The notes beneath the pieces were generated by a model. The model saw only the letters and a program-made list of their open reading frames with translations, was not told the origin of the DNA and did no database searches. Below are positions 1 through 9,121 of a stretch of DNA of 11,070 nucleotides, in pieces. The position numbers and the translations under genes are program-made. Position 1 is the stretch's first letter; every line of letters begins with the position of its first letter. The DNA lies in the NCBI GenBank assembly GCA_002084985.1, contig MZGO01000034.1, forward strand, positions 1-11,070. Direction: 5' to 3'. The stretch is from Thermotoga sp. 4484_232 (GTDB lineage Bacteria; Thermotogota; Thermotogae; Thermotogales; Thermotogaceae).

Positions 1-207
1 GAGAAAGCCAAAGTTTTGATAATGGCAGGGGAGGTTATGGTCAATGGAGAGACTGTTACAAAACCCTCTAAACAATTTCCCACAGATGTGAAGATACATT
101 TGAAAGAGAGGCTAAAATATGTTAGCAGAGGTGGGTATAAAATAGAAGGTGCTTTTGAGGATTTCAAACTGAGTGTGAAAGGGAAGGTGGTTTGTGACTT
201 GGGATCT

Positions 208-224
208 TCTACTGGTCTACTGGT
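208..224. repeat. 8-bp tandem duplication that frameshifts tlyA
   Basis: The unit TCTACTGG occurs at 208-215 and again at 216-223, and the periodicity runs one base further. Deleting one copy exactly restores the conserved methyltransferase motif and joins the two tlyA reading frames. The insertion of 8 bases shifts the frame by two. Confidence 0.95.
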
Positions 225-688
225 GGTTTTGTAGATTTTCTAATAAAAAACGGCGCAAAAAGGGTTTACGCCGTTGATGTAGGCAAAGGGCAGCTTCATT
301 GGAAATTGAGAAATGATTCAAGGGTGATAGTCAAGGAAGGAATCAACGCAAGGTATCTGAAAGTTGATGATTTGGGGGAGAAAGTGGATTTTTTAACTTG
401 TGATCTTTCCTTCATATCTGTGAAAAAGGTTTTGAATGTCGTATACGATGTGTTAAAAGATGATGGAAAAGCGTTAATATTGATCAAACCCCAGTTTGAA
501 GCACTTCGCTCAGAGGTTAAAAAAGGTGTTGTGAGAGACGAACGTGTTCATATAAGAGTTCTGAAGGAAGTGAGGGAAGAAGCTAAAAAAAAGGGGTTCG
601 GTGTAAAGGGATTCACTTTCTCCAAATTGAGGGGACCTAAAGGGAATATAGAATTTTTTATTCTTCTTGAGAAAGGAGCGGCGGAAGG

Positions 689-710
689 TTTTACTGATGA
701 TTTTACTGAT
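689..710. repeat. 10-bp direct repeat, period 12, near the tlyA end
   Basis: TTTTACTGAT occurs at 689-698 and 701-710, separated by GA, and encodes FTDDFTD near the C-terminus. Twelve bases is in frame. It may be an older tandem duplication that has started to diverge, but it is short enough to be chance. Confidence 0.4.
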
Positions 711-774
711 ATTGAAAACGTTGTGAAAGAAGCCTGGAATTTTTTCAAAAATGATGAGGGGAGGAAATGTTGAC

Positions 775-2169
775 ATGAAGATATCACTTTCAATGTTGGC
801 GTTCCTGCTGATTTCCTGCGTTTCACTCAGTTTCATAACAGATTTCGTCCCGGAAGATTACGATTTTTTCATCCTTTTTAGAAGCTTTTATACTCATCTG
901 GAGGACTTGAAGAACGTCCCTCTCTTTGATTTCATCTTGAAGAAAGAAGGGCTCGGTTTAGAATTCACAGTTAATTCTGTGCTCACGGATACCGAGGAAA
1001 AGACGGGAGTTAGTAAGGATGTATTTCTGGATTCTCTATCGAAAAACATCTTGCTCTCCGCAAAAGGTGTTACTCTTAACTTCGATACGATGCTGTCTTT
1101 GGATGTGAATTACTATCTAGAAATATTGAAAAACATCGGAACGTCTTCGTTCCTCGTTCTCGAGACGGATCATCCTCTGGGGCTTTCCAAATTCATAGCT
1201 GGACTTACAGAAACCAAATTGGTTGAAGATGGAGAGTTTTTCATATTTCAGGACGATAGCATATCCATCTTTGCAAAACATGTAGACAATTTTTTGGTTT
1301 TAGGAGGTAGCAAACTCGCCGTTGAATCGGCAGTAGCAGCTTACACCAACAAGAACTACAGATTGGTCCAAAACGAAGTGGTTCAGAAGCTTCTGAAGGA
1401 GGATAAACCTCTTCTTGGTTTCTTTAAAGGGAATTCTTTCAAAATGAATATGGGAATGAATTTGGAGAAGGCGAAGAAAACGGAATACGTCATTCTCAAA
1501 GGATGGATTGAAGAAAATAGCCTGAGATTCGATGTTCTGCAAAGGATAGACGGAAATTTTGAAAAGTATGAATCGGATTCTTCCTACATGAGATCCATAC
1601 CCTACGCTGGAAATTATTTCTTGGGGGTTTCGGTCTCTGGAGGTATGGAAGCTGCCCGTAAGGTTACCGAATGGTTCTCTGGAAAGAGTGAAGAGGTTGA
1701 GAGATTCGCAGGAATAATGAGGGATATCCTTGAAAAATCGATGGGAAAAGTCTACATAGTGGGTGAAATAAATCAGGAGACCACTATAAATTTCGTTGCC
1801 CTGTTCAATGCCGTTGAGAGGAATCCAATTGAGGATATCCTTAGAAAATACGGGAGGGTGGAGGATGGTACTCGTATAATGGTGATTGCCAACACGAAAT
1901 TGAGATTTTTCTGGCGTGGTGATAGATTAGTTATGACGAATCTGACGAGGCAGGAGTATGATAGGATCTTTGGAAGGGGAAAACTCTCAGATGATCCAGC
2001 ATACACTTACATGACTGAAAAGTGTGGTGTGAAAAAAGACGTTTTGAGGATATACGTCGATTTGGGTGACATAATAGAGAAGATGGTTGGTATTAAAGTC
2101 TCATCAAAGCTTCTTTTCATCCAATATTATGATGACGGTTTCTTTAAATACAGATTGGAGGTAATGTGA
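775..2169 (+). CDS. Exported protein or lipoprotein of unknown function, 464 aa
   Basis: I do not recognise a specific family. The start at 775 is chosen because it gives a clear export signal ([17 protein letters not shown]) behind a purine-rich ribosome site (GGGGAGG, 758-763). A longer reading from 751 would put charged residues before the signal. L12-I13-S14-C15 fits a lipobox, so the protein may be a lipoprotein; cleavage nearer residue 20 is the alternative. The rest has no further obvious membrane segment and alternates short strands and charged helices. A phrase such as [18 protein letters not shown], together with an early P-x-D segment, is vaguely like DUF3352-type secreted proteins; this is a weak impression. 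It sits one base after tlyA, and its stop overlaps the secA start by one base, so all are probably one transcript. No damage is visible. Confidence 0.85.
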   Translation: MKISLSMLAFLLISCVSLSFITDFVPEDYDFFILFRSFYTHLEDLKNVPLFDFILKKEGLGLEFTVNSVLTDTEEKTGVSKDVFLDSLSKNILLSAKGVTLNFDTMLSLDVNYYLEILKNIGTSSFLVLETDHPLGLSKFIAGLTETKLVEDGEFFIFQDDSISIFAKHVDNFLVLGGSKLAVESAVAAYTNKNYRLVQNEVVQKLLKEDKPLLGFFKGNSFKMNMGMNLEKAKKTEYVILKGWIEENSLRFDVLQRIDGNFEKYESDSSYMRSIPYAGNYFLGVSVSGGMEAARKVTEWFSGKSEEVERFAGIMRDILEKSMGKVYIVGEINQETTINFVALFNAVERNPIEDILRKYGRVEDGTRIMVIANTKLRFFWRGDRLVMTNLTRQEYDRIFGRGKLSDDPAYTYMTEKCGVKKDVLRIYVDLGDIIEKMVGIKVSSKLLFIQYYDDGFFKYRLEVM

Positions 2170-4781
2170 TGCTGAAGATTTTTGATAGAAACGAGCGAAT
2201 GTTGAGGAGGTACAAGAGAATTGTCAAGGAGATAAACTCCCTAGAAAAGAGATTCCGCTCCATGAAAAACGAGGAGCTGAGAAGATACAGCTTTGACATC
2301 AAAAAACGTGTCAGGTCCGAGGGAGTTGAAAAAGCGCTGAGAGAAGCCTTCGCCTTGGCAAGAGAGGTCGCAAGGAGAACCATAGGAATGAGGCCTTTCG
2401 ATGTCCAGGTGATGGGAGGACTCGCCCTTCACGAAGGAAAAGTCGCTGAGATGAAAACGGGTGAGGGGAAGACCCTTGCTGCGACCATGCCCATATACCT
2501 GAACGCTCTCCTGGGAAAAGGTGTGCATCTTGTAACTGTGAACGACTACCTTGCAAGAAGAGACGCTCTGTGGATGGGACCCATATACCTTTTCCTTGGT
2601 TTAAGAGTTGGTGTGATAAATTCTCTTGGAAAATCTTACGAAGTTGTCTGGGAGAATCCCGATGAGTTTGAAATAGCTCTGAAAGAGAATCTCTCCATAT
2701 GGCCCGACGATTTTGAAGGGGAAGTTCTTCCAGATGACAAAAAAGTAGAGGATGCATTAAGAGCTTTTTCAGTTAAATTGGTGGAAGTTGAGAGAAAGGA
2801 AGCGTATATGTGTGATGTTACCTACGGAACTAACAACGAATTCGGCTTTGATTACCTAAGAGACAATCTCGTTCTGGATTTGAATGATAAAGTTCAGAGA
2901 GGACATTTCTACGCCATTGTTGATGAAGCCGATAGTGTCCTCATAGATGAAGCAAGAACACCCTTGATCATATCTGGCCCATCGAAAGAAAGCCCCGCAT
3001 TGTATAGAAAGTTTGCACACCTTGCGAAGAGATTCAAAAAAGATGAAGATTTCGTGTTAGATGAGAAATCCAGAACCGTTTCTTTAACCGAAGAGGGAAT
3101 GAATAAGGCAGAAAAGCTTTTGGGAGTTGGGAATCTCTATGACCCATCGAACGTGCATCTTCTGTACCATCTTCTCAACGCTTTAAAAGCTCTTCATCTT
3201 TTCAAAAAAGACGTTGATTACGTAGTTATGAACGGTGAGGTCATAATAGTCGATGAGTTTACCGGGCGTCTCCTTCCTGGAAGAAGGTACAGTGGGGGGC
3301 TCCATCAGGCTATCGAAGCGAAAGAAGGAGTCCCAATAAGAGAAGAGACGATAACCTACGCCACAATCACTTTTCAGAATTATTTCAGGATGTACGAAAA
3401 ACTGGCTGGTATGACGGGAACAGCCAAAACGGAAGAACAGGAATTCATCCAGGTCTACGGTATGGAAGTAGTTGTTATACCAACTCACAAACCTATGATA
3501 AGGGTGGATCACGATGATCTCATATTCAGAACACAAGAAGAAAAATTCGAAGCCGTTGTTAAGGAAATAGAGGAAAGGCACAAAAAAGGTCAGCCAGTTC
3601 TTGTGGGCACAACTTCCATAGAAAAGAGTGAACTGCTCAGCAGAATGCTGAAGAAGAAGGGAATACCTCACGAGGTTCTGAATGCCAAGCATCACGAGAA
3701 AGAAGCAGAGATCGTTGCAAAAGCTGGTCAGAAAGGAGCGGTAACCATCGCAACAAACATGGCGGGAAGAGGAACGGATATAAAACTGGGGCCCGGTGTT
3801 GCTGAACTTGGAGGACTGTGCGTTATAGGAACGGAAAGACATGAAAGTAGAAGGATCGATAATCAGCTGAGAGGAAGATCCGGAAGACAAGGTGATCCTG
3901 GTGAGTCTAGATTCTTCATATCCTTGGAAGATGACCTTTTAAGGATCTTTGGAGGGGAGCAAATAGGAAAAATAATGAACGTTTTGAAGATAAAAAAGGG
4001 AGAGCCCATTTATCATCCGATGCTCACAAGGTTGATTGAAAACATACAGAAAAAGGTGGAAGGTATAAACTTCTCGATCAGAAAAACACTAATGGAGATG
4101 GATAGTGTCTTGGACAAGCAAAGAAATGCCATATATTCTTTCAGAGATTGGATATTGGCCCAGGAAGAGATGGATGATCATATGAGAGATATCTTCGAAG
4201 ACGTTGTGGACAGAAGGATGGAAATGTTCTGCTCTGGAAGGAATTGGGATCTGGAGGGACTGTCCCTTTCGTTCTCCATGTTTCCAAAAGACGTGGTGAG
4301 TCTGGATGGTAAGAGATTCACTTCTCATGAGGAATTGAGGAAACATCTGATATCATCTCTATGGAGCGCTTACGAGCAGAAGAAAAAAGACATAGGGGAA
4401 GAGGAATATTTCAAAGTAGTAAAATTCCTGATGCTTAGGATAATCGATGATAATTGGAGAAGATATCTGGAAGAAGTGGAACACGTTAAAGAATCCGTCC
4501 AGCTCAGATCTTACGGTCAAAGAGATCCAATAATAGAGTTCAAGAAGGAAACCTACAGAATGTTCGATGAGATGATGGCTAATATATACGATACCATCGC
4601 GAATTACGTCCTGAGGGTTATAAAAGTTGATGAGAAGGCTGAAAAAGAGGCTAAGAAAGAGATATCGAGAATAAAACTGGTTCATGAAGATTTCAGTCTC
4701 GTGAATAGAGCCCTCAGGAGGAAGATGGAGAGGAAAAAAGGCAGTGTCAAAGGACTCGGAGGTATAAAGGTCAAAAGGTGA
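2169..4781 (+). CDS. secA: Preprotein translocase ATPase SecA
   Basis: SecA is the ATPase motor that pushes unfolded preproteins through the SecYEG channel. I use the ATG at 2169, which overlaps the upstream TGA; GGAGGT at 2157-2162 is six bases before it, whereas a GTG at 2166 would be too close. The protein is 870 aa. Walker A is MKTGEGKT (residues 95-102), the DEAD-like box is VDEAD (251-255), and [15 protein letters not shown] is at 219-233. The [10 protein letters not shown] and [10 protein letters not shown] segments follow, with the arginine-finger motif [15 protein letters not shown] near 566-580. The C-terminal scaffold contains [23 protein letters not shown]. Relative to typical SecA there is an extra stretch of roughly 50 residues in the first nucleotide-binding domain (about 155-212), as I recall for Thermotoga SecA. 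The end, GGIKVKR, lacks the cysteine-rich zinc tail of Escherichia coli SecA. The gene looks fully functional. Confidence 0.98.
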   Translation: MLKIFDRNERMLRRYKRIVKEINSLEKRFRSMKNEELRRYSFDIKKRVRSEGVEKALREAFALAREVARRTIGMRPFDVQVMGGLALHEGKVAEMKTGEGKTLAATMPIYLNALLGKGVHLVTVNDYLARRDALWMGPIYLFLGLRVGVINSLGKSYEVVWENPDEFEIALKENLSIWPDDFEGEVLPDDKKVEDALRAFSVKLVEVERKEAYMCDVTYGTNNEFGFDYLRDNLVLDLNDKVQRGHFYAIVDEADSVLIDEARTPLIISGPSKESPALYRKFAHLAKRFKKDEDFVLDEKSRTVSLTEEGMNKAEKLLGVGNLYDPSNVHLLYHLLNALKALHLFKKDVDYVVMNGEVIIVDEFTGRLLPGRRYSGGLHQAIEAKEGVPIREETITYATITFQNYFRMYEKLAGMTGTAKTEEQEFIQVYGMEVVVIPTHKPMIRVDHDDLIFRTQEEKFEAVVKEIEERHKKGQPVLVGTTSIEKSELLSRMLKKKGIPHEVLNAKHHEKEAEIVAKAGQKGAVTIATNMAGRGTDIKLGPGVAELGGLCVIGTERHESRRIDNQLRGRSGRQGDPGESRFFISLEDDLLRIFGGEQIGKIMNVLKIKKGEPIYHPMLTRLIENIQKKVEGINFSIRKTLMEMDSVLDKQRNAIYSFRDWILAQEEMDDHMRDIFEDVVDRRMEMFCSGRNWDLEGLSLSFSMFPKDVVSLDGKRFTSHEELRKHLISSLWSAYEQKKKDIGEEEYFKVVKFLMLRIIDDNWRRYLEEVEHVKESVQLRSYGQRDPIIEFKKETYRMFDEMMANIYDTIANYVLRVIKVDEKAEKEAKKEISRIKLVHEDFSLVNRALRRKMERKKGSVKGLGGIKVKR

Positions 4782-4791
4782 GGTGATGCAC

Positions 4792-5898
4792 ATGATAGGT
4801 TACGAATTAAGAACCAAAATAGAAGAAGTGAAAAAGAAATTTGAAGATGCAAAGAAGGTTTTCGACCCCGATTTGAAAAGAAAGGAATTGGAGGAATATG
4901 AAAAAATCATGTCTCAACCATCGTTCTGGGATGATTCTAAAGAGGCTCAGGAGATCATCAAAAAATCTCAAAGAATTAGAAAACTCCTTGGGGAGATGGA
5001 AGAGATAGAGAGATTGATGGAAGATCTGGAGATAGGACTGGAACTTGCTGATGAAGACCCTGAGATCGCTTCTCAGGTAGAAAAGATCGTTAAAGACATT
5101 GAAACGAAGGTTAAATCTTTCGAATTGGAGATGATACTCAACGGAAAATACGATCAAAACAACGCGTATCTCTCGGTTCATCCAGGAGCAGGAGGGACCG
5201 AATCTCACGATTGGGCTCAGATGCTCCTCAGGATGTATATGAGATGGGCTGAAAGGAGAGGATTCGATGTTGAAATGATAGATTACCAACCGGGAGAGGA
5301 AGCCGGAGTGAAGAGTGCGACGATTCATATAAAAGGGGATTTCGCTTATGGCTATCTGAAACATGAGAGTGGTGTTCACAGACTCGTCAGGATCTCTCCG
5401 TTCGACGCTTCTCACAGGAGACATACATCTTTTGCATCTGTGAGCGTCATTCCTGAGATAGAAGACGATGTCGAGGTCGATATAAAACCTGAGGATCTCA
5501 GAGTAGAAACTTTCAGAGCTTCAGGAAAGGGAGGCCAATACGTTAACAAAACGGAATCCGCTGTGAGGATAACTCATATTCCAACGGGTATCGTTGTCTC
5601 ATGTCAAAACGAGCGATCACAATATCAGAATAAACAGACCGCTTTGAAGATATTGAAGGCAAAGTTGGTTCAACTCGAGATGGAAAAGAAGAAGAAGGAG
5701 ATACAGCAAATACAAGGGGAGCTGAAGGACATCTCATGGGGTAACCAGATAAGATCGTACGTTTTCCATCCGTACAACATGGTGAAGGATCACAGAACCG
5801 GTGTGGAAACAGGGAACGTTGAAGCTGTTATGGATGGGGACATTGACATTTTCATAGAGGCAGAACTCGTATACTTTGCTAAAAACCAGGTTTCGTAA
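4792..5898 (+). CDS. prfB: Peptide chain release factor 2 (RF2)
   Basis: RF2 ends translation at UAA and UGA codons in the ribosomal A site. The stop-recognition tripeptide SPF is at residues 202-204, and the peptidyl-tRNA hydrolysis motif GGQ at 247-249 lies inside [16 protein letters not shown]. The N-terminal part is a charged helical region, as in the family, and length is normal at about 368 aa. I favour the ATG at 4792 because AGGTGAGGTG lies just before it and translation then begins [12 protein letters not shown]; an ATG at 4786 is possible. The gene starts about ten bases after secA and is probably cotranscribed. It is read in one continuous frame: there is no in-frame UGA near codon 25 and so no sign of the programmed +1 frameshift that controls prfB in many bacteria. 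Its last 20 bases overlap the convergent gene on the other strand. Confidence 0.97.
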   Translation: MIGYELRTKIEEVKKKFEDAKKVFDPDLKRKELEEYEKIMSQPSFWDDSKEAQEIIKKSQRIRKLLGEMEEIERLMEDLEIGLELADEDPEIASQVEKIVKDIETKVKSFELEMILNGKYDQNNAYLSVHPGAGGTESHDWAQMLLRMYMRWAERRGFDVEMIDYQPGEEAGVKSATIHIKGDFAYGYLKHESGVHRLVRISPFDASHRRHTSFASVSVIPEIEDDVEVDIKPEDLRVETFRASGKGGQYVNKTESAVRITHIPTGIVVSCQNERSQYQNKQTALKILKAKLVQLEMEKKKKEIQQIQGELKDISWGNQIRSYVFHPYNMVKDHRTGVETGNVEAVMDGDIDIFIEAELVYFAKNQVS

Positions 5899-6877
5899 GC
5901 CCATATTTTTTCATCTTGTAAGACAGGGTTTTATAGTTCAATTTGAGAATTCCGCACGCCTTCTTCCTGTCCCATCCAACTCTTTCCAGAGTTTCTTTTA
6001 TTATGTTTCTCTCAATGTATTCCATTAAATTCTTCACGTATTTTTTAAAATTCAGGTCTTCCAGATGCTTCAAAGGATTCAATCTCATGATCAACCTCTC
6101 AGGATTGCTGCCGGATGCATATTCATGAAGAAATACTATCAATTCATCCGTGTTCCCAGGCCATGAGTATTGTTTCATAACTTCCATCAATCTCTCTTCA
6201 GGGTACCTAGGTTTGAATTCCTTGTATCTCTGATATATGGATGACAATACCCTATCGACCATGTAAGGTATATCTTCCTTTCTATTCCTGAGAGATGGAA
6301 TTTCAATGAAAGGAACACCTGGCCTCTTTCCATCTCTGACACCTAAGATGAGCTTTCCTTCATGTTTGGGAATTGCCTCATCTCCTGGAAACTCATCTAT
6401 GAATACCGTTTCATTGAAGGCTATATCGGGATTGTTTCCATCATAAGTGATGCTCTTGTACTTTCCCCCTGTAACGAAATCAACGTAAACATGCAAGTGA
6501 ACCCCATTCTCCCCCAAGAGAGCGATTGTGTCGTATGTATTGAAGAGCTTTTCCACTTCAAATATGTATTTCTTTATGACGGGACCTTGAAGTTCGGGGG
6601 ATCCGAAGAGGAGATCGTACTTTGTTTTTAAGCTCTCACTCTCCAACTTCAAGTTCAGGTAATTAACAGCCAGGTGTAGTGCCTCATCACTCTTCACGAA
6701 GAGAGTCCCTTCAAAATATTCAGGAGGCTTTTCCCCAAAAACAAGGTGCCAGTGATCCGAAAACAATTTTTCCTCATAGTTACTTTCCTCGTAGAATTCC
6801 ACGAAAACGTTCTGCAGCTTTTCTAGAGATTTTTGAAAATCACTGAACTTCCCACGGGGAATCAGAATTCTTATCAT
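5879..6877 (-). CDS. Degenerate NtrC-family (bEBP-like) regulator with Fis-type HTH
   Basis: This 332-aa protein keeps the outline of a sigma-54 enhancer-binding activator but not its engine. An N-terminal part of about 85 residues, which I do not recognise, could be a worn receiver domain. It leads through a short charged linker to LFGSPELQ (90-97), matching the (L)IGSSPxMQ entry to the AAA+ domain. Walker A is GENGVHLH (from 122) instead of GExGxGKE. A Walker B-like VFIDEF is at 158-163, GAFTGA is absent, and the core is shortened. The later landmarks remain: [12 protein letters not shown] (193-204) and [10 protein letters not shown] (237-246). The Fis-like helix-turn-helix (about 294-327) is strong, with [23 protein letters not shown]. 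It is therefore likely a DNA-binding regulator without ATPase activity. Its ATG shares four bases with the arcC stop, and GGAGG within the arcC end serves as ribosome site, so it is coupled to arcC. No internal stop or frameshift is seen. Confidence 0.85.
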   Translation of the reverse strand: MIRILIPRGKFSDFQKSLEKLQNVFVEFYEESNYEEKLFSDHWHLVFGEKPPEYFEGTLFVKSDEALHLAVNYLNLKLESESLKTKYDLLFGSPELQGPVIKKYIFEVEKLFNTYDTIALLGENGVHLHVYVDFVTGGKYKSITYDGNNPDIAFNETVFIDEFPGDEAIPKHEGKLILGVRDGKRPGVPFIEIPSLRNRKEDIPYMVDRVLSSIYQRYKEFKPRYPEERLMEVMKQYSWPGNTDELIVFLHEYASGSNPERLIMRLNPLKHLEDLNFKKYVKNLMEYIERNIIKETLERVGWDRKKACGILKLNYKTLSYKMKKYGLTKPGF

Positions 6878-7707
6878 CCTTTAAACCTCCGGAACGATCT
6901 ACTTCCTGGAGGAAAATGCCCTTCCTTCAGATACTTCTCAGCATCTTCAGCGGTCAATTTATCGAGAGGTATTTGATCAGGTTTGTTGAAGTTCAGATAA
7001 ACTTTTTCAACACCTGTCAGTATTATGAACATATCGGCATCCAATTCCTGCGCAAGGAGGGAAGAAGCTCTATCTTTATCTATGACAGCTTCAACACCCT
7101 TCAGAGTACCGTCTTTGAGCCTTATGACAGGGATTCCCCCTCCACCAGCGGCGATGACGACAAAACCGTTATCAACGAGAAATCTTATAACATCCTTCTC
7201 TATTATATCAACAGGTATGGGGGAAGGGACAACTCTTCTCCAACCCCTCCCGGCATCTTCCACCATGGTCCATTTCTTCTCTTCCATGATCCTTTTCGCC
7301 TCTTCTTCACTGTAAAAAGGCCCAATGGGTTTTGTGGGATTTTGAAATGCGGGATCTTCAGGATCGACCACTATCTGAGTGACGACAGCCGCTATTTCTT
7401 TTTTTACATTTCTCTCGATCAAAGAGTTGTAGAGAGTCTGACATATCATGTATCCCAAGCTACCCTGAGTTTGTGCATCGTTTACATCTATGGGAAAAGG
7501 TGGTACCATGTCTCTTGCAGCTTCTTGTTGAAGAAGTAAATTTCCAACTTGTGGGCCGTTCCCATGGGTTATAACCACGCTGTGGTCTTTAATGATATCG
7601 ATCAAGTACCTCATTGTTTCTTTGAGATTCCTCATCATGTTTTCAGCAGATGGCTTTTCTCCCGGCCTGTTGACGGCATTTCCACCAATAGCTATCACGA
7701 ATTTCAT
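6874..7707 (-). CDS. arcC: Carbamate kinase, C-terminally truncated
   Basis: Carbamate kinase moves phosphate between carbamoyl phosphate and ADP, usually making ATP in arginine, agmatine or purine breakdown. Family motifs are clear: AIGGNAV at residues 6-12, THGNGPQVGN near 47, NDAQTQGSLGYM near 75, the PTKPIGPFY segment, VVPSPIPVDIIE, AAGGGGIPV, GVEAVIDKDRASSLLA and ILTGVEKVYLNF. A strong ribosome site (AGGAGGT, 7717-7723 on this strand) precedes the ATG. The protein stops at 277 aa. Relatives run to about 310: after EGHFPPGS they continue with MxPKxxAAxxF and a last beta-alpha unit, whereas here RSFRRFKG and a stop follow. No other frame near 6880-6905 holds the missing end, so sequence was lost rather than frameshifted. 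Activity is doubtful. No arcA or arcB is in the window; only the downstream regulator is linked. Confidence 0.9.
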   Translation of the reverse strand: MKFVIAIGGNAVNRPGEKPSAENMMRNLKETMRYLIDIIKDHSVVITHGNGPQVGNLLLQQEAARDMVPPFPIDVNDAQTQGSLGYMICQTLYNSLIERNVKKEIAAVVTQIVVDPEDPAFQNPTKPIGPFYSEEEAKRIMEEKKWTMVEDAGRGWRRVVPSPIPVDIIEKDVIRFLVDNGFVVIAAGGGGIPVIRLKDGTLKGVEAVIDKDRASSLLAQELDADMFIILTGVEKVYLNFNKPDQIPLDKLTAEDAEKYLKEGHFPPGSRSFRRFKG

Positions 7708-7776
7708 ACACCGTACACCTCCTGCAAAGATTTTTTGGGAAGGGCAAGTATTAGAATATCATAAAAGTGATGATGA

Positions 7777-7794
7777 AAAGGAGTGATAAGTCTG
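7777..7794 (+). promoter_or_regulatory. mutL ribosome site and apparent CTG start
   Basis: AAGGAG at 7777-7782 is the only good ribosome site. The GTG that follows at 7783 directly abuts it, leaving no spacing, while CTG at 7792 is nine bases away. MutL relatives begin with M-R-I-x-R-L-P, and translation from the CTG gives exactly (L)RIFRLPDEIVLKIAAGEVI. The simplest reading is an ATG that has mutated to CTG, or a genuine rare CTG start. The 84-base gap to arcC contains no convincing -35/-10 pair on either strand. Confidence 0.65.
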
Positions 7795-8846
7795 AGAATA
7801 TTTCGTTTGCCCGATGAGATAGTGTTGAAGATAGCAGCAGGTGAGGTCATAACCAACATCTCTTCGGTTGTTAAGGAACTGGTCGAGAATTCCCTAGATG
7901 CTGGCTCGAGCAGAATAGAGGTCATATTGAAAAATGGAGGAAAAGAATCGATTGTGGTAAAAGACGATGGAGAAGGGATGACAGAGGAAGACATACTTCT
8001 TGCAATAGAGCCTCATACGACCAGCAAGTTGAGGAGTTTAGAAGATCTCCTTCATTTGAAGACATTTGGCTTCAGAGGAGAGGCTTTATCCTCGATAGTG
8101 AGGGTGAGTAGAACGAGAATCGTTTCCAAGACGGAGATGGAAGATGTTGGAACGGAAGTCGAGATAATAGGAGGGAAGGTCATCAGCACTAGAAAAGTTG
8201 GTGTAGGTAGAGGTACCTTTGTTGAGGTGAGAGATATCTTCTTCAATTTTCCGGTTCGAAGAAGAAGATTGAAATCCCCTAAAATAGAAGCGAGGATGGC
8301 CACAGAAAGATTTCAAAAATACCTTCTTTCCAATCCAAAGGTTCATTTCATTCTGAACGTTGATGGAAAAATCATCTACAACTGTCCACCTGTTGAGGAT
8401 ATTCACGAAAGAATCCCTATCATTTTTCCAGAGCTCAGCGATAGGAACATCATGTACATTGAAAAAGATATGGATAATATCCGATCTTTTACATGAAGCC
8501 GTCATGGAAGCCTATGAGGAGCTATTGAAAAAGAGAAGGTATCCTATCGTAGTTCTATTCCTCAAAGTTCCCGGTAATGAGATCGATATAAACGTACACC
8601 CTCAGAAATTGGAAGTGAAGTTTTTGAAGGAGGAAATCATTAGAAATTTCGTTAGGAACGCCATAAAAGAAGTGTTGAGTAAGGAATGGTACAGAAAGAT
8701 AGTCTTTGTATCGGATTCCTACAAGATAAAGGAAAAGGTACATGAGGTGAAAGAATCTTTTCCAACCAGACTATTCCACATTCTCAAGGGAAGATACGCT
8801 ATTTTCGAAGAAACGAATGGAATCGTTATAATGGATTTTCACGCTG

Positions 8847-9004
8847 CTCATGAACGCCTATTGTATGAAGATATAATCGAGTTCATGAAAAAAGAAAAAA
8901 GGAGGAGAAAGTTAAGAAAACCTCTCTCATGAACGCCTATTGTATGAAGATATAATCGAGTTCATGAAAAAAGAAAAAAGGAAGAGAAAGTTAAGAAAAC
9001 CTCT
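8847..9004. repeat. 79-bp tandem duplication in mutL
   Basis: The segments 8847-8925 and 8926-9004 match at 78 of 79 positions, with G at 8904 and A at 8983. Each begins CTCATGAACGCC and ends AAACCTCT. The flanking bases do not extend the match, so there is no junction microhomology. Removing one copy joins DFHAAHERLLYEDIIEF to RKPLKIPLSSDE in a single frame. Seventy-nine is 1 modulo 3, which explains the stop at 8930-8932. Confidence 0.97.
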
Positions 9005-9051
9005 TAAGATTCCCTTATCCTCCGATGAAATCCTTTTAGTTGAGGAGAAGG

Positions 9052-9121
9052 GAAAAGACTTAAAAAGTATTGGATTCGATTGGGAGAAAAGACTTAAAAA
9101 GTATTGGATTCGATTGGGAGA
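9052..9121. repeat. 34-bp tandem duplication in mutL
   Basis: Copies 9052-9085 and 9086-9119 are identical, and the match continues two bases further. Each encodes, in its proper frame, the segment KDLKSIGFDWE. The length is 1 modulo 3, so the second frameshift of the C-terminal region arises here. Removing one copy joins KDLKSIGFDWE directly to TLTDGINITAFPPF. Confidence 0.97.

Larger units (their letters stand above)
1..773 (+). pseudogene. tlyA: TlyA-type rRNA 2'-O-methyltransferase, 5'-partial and frameshifted
   Basis: TlyA proteins join an N-terminal S4 RNA-binding domain to an FtsJ-like methyltransferase and methylate ribosomal RNA with S-adenosylmethionine. The reading frame is open from base 1, so the start lies outside the window. 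Its first residues (EKAKVLIMAGEVMVNGETV) are the end of the S4 domain. SRGGYKIEGAF follows, then the SAM-binding motif DLGSSTG. An 8-bp tandem duplication (208-224) breaks the frame there, giving a stop at 232-234. Removing one copy restores DLGSSTGGFVDFL and then YAVDVGKGQL in the frame that runs to 773. Later family signatures are intact: CDLSFIS, LIKPQFE, GVVRD and the final IEFFILLEKG. Only the duplication damages the visible part, so inactivation looks recent. In other bacteria loss of TlyA gives capreomycin resistance. The stop is one base from the next gene's start, so translation coupling is likely. Confidence 0.93.

Noticed and set aside
689..710. A fifth tandem duplication in tlyA
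   Set aside because: Only 10 of 12 bases match and the sequence is simple; chance or an old event cannot be separated. It is listed as a weak repeat only.
3183..3890. Long open frame (235 codons) on the - strand inside secA
   Set aside because: It is antisense to highly conserved SecA sequence, has no ribosome site and encodes a low-plausibility protein rich in Phe, Ser and Tyr. It is a shadow of secA codon use.
7783..7785. GTG as mutL start
   Set aside because: It directly abuts the only good ribosome site and adds three residues not expected before the conserved RIxRLP start.
7708..7791. Promoters in the arcC/mutL divergent gap
   Set aside because: TAGAAT (7752-7757, +) and TATGAT (7763-7758, -) resemble -10 boxes, but neither has a -35 at a suitable distance or an extended TGn. 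Promoters must be here, but I cannot place them.
8847..9121. A repeat array such as CRISPR
   Set aside because: The repeats are directly adjacent two-copy coding duplications of different sequence, without spacers.
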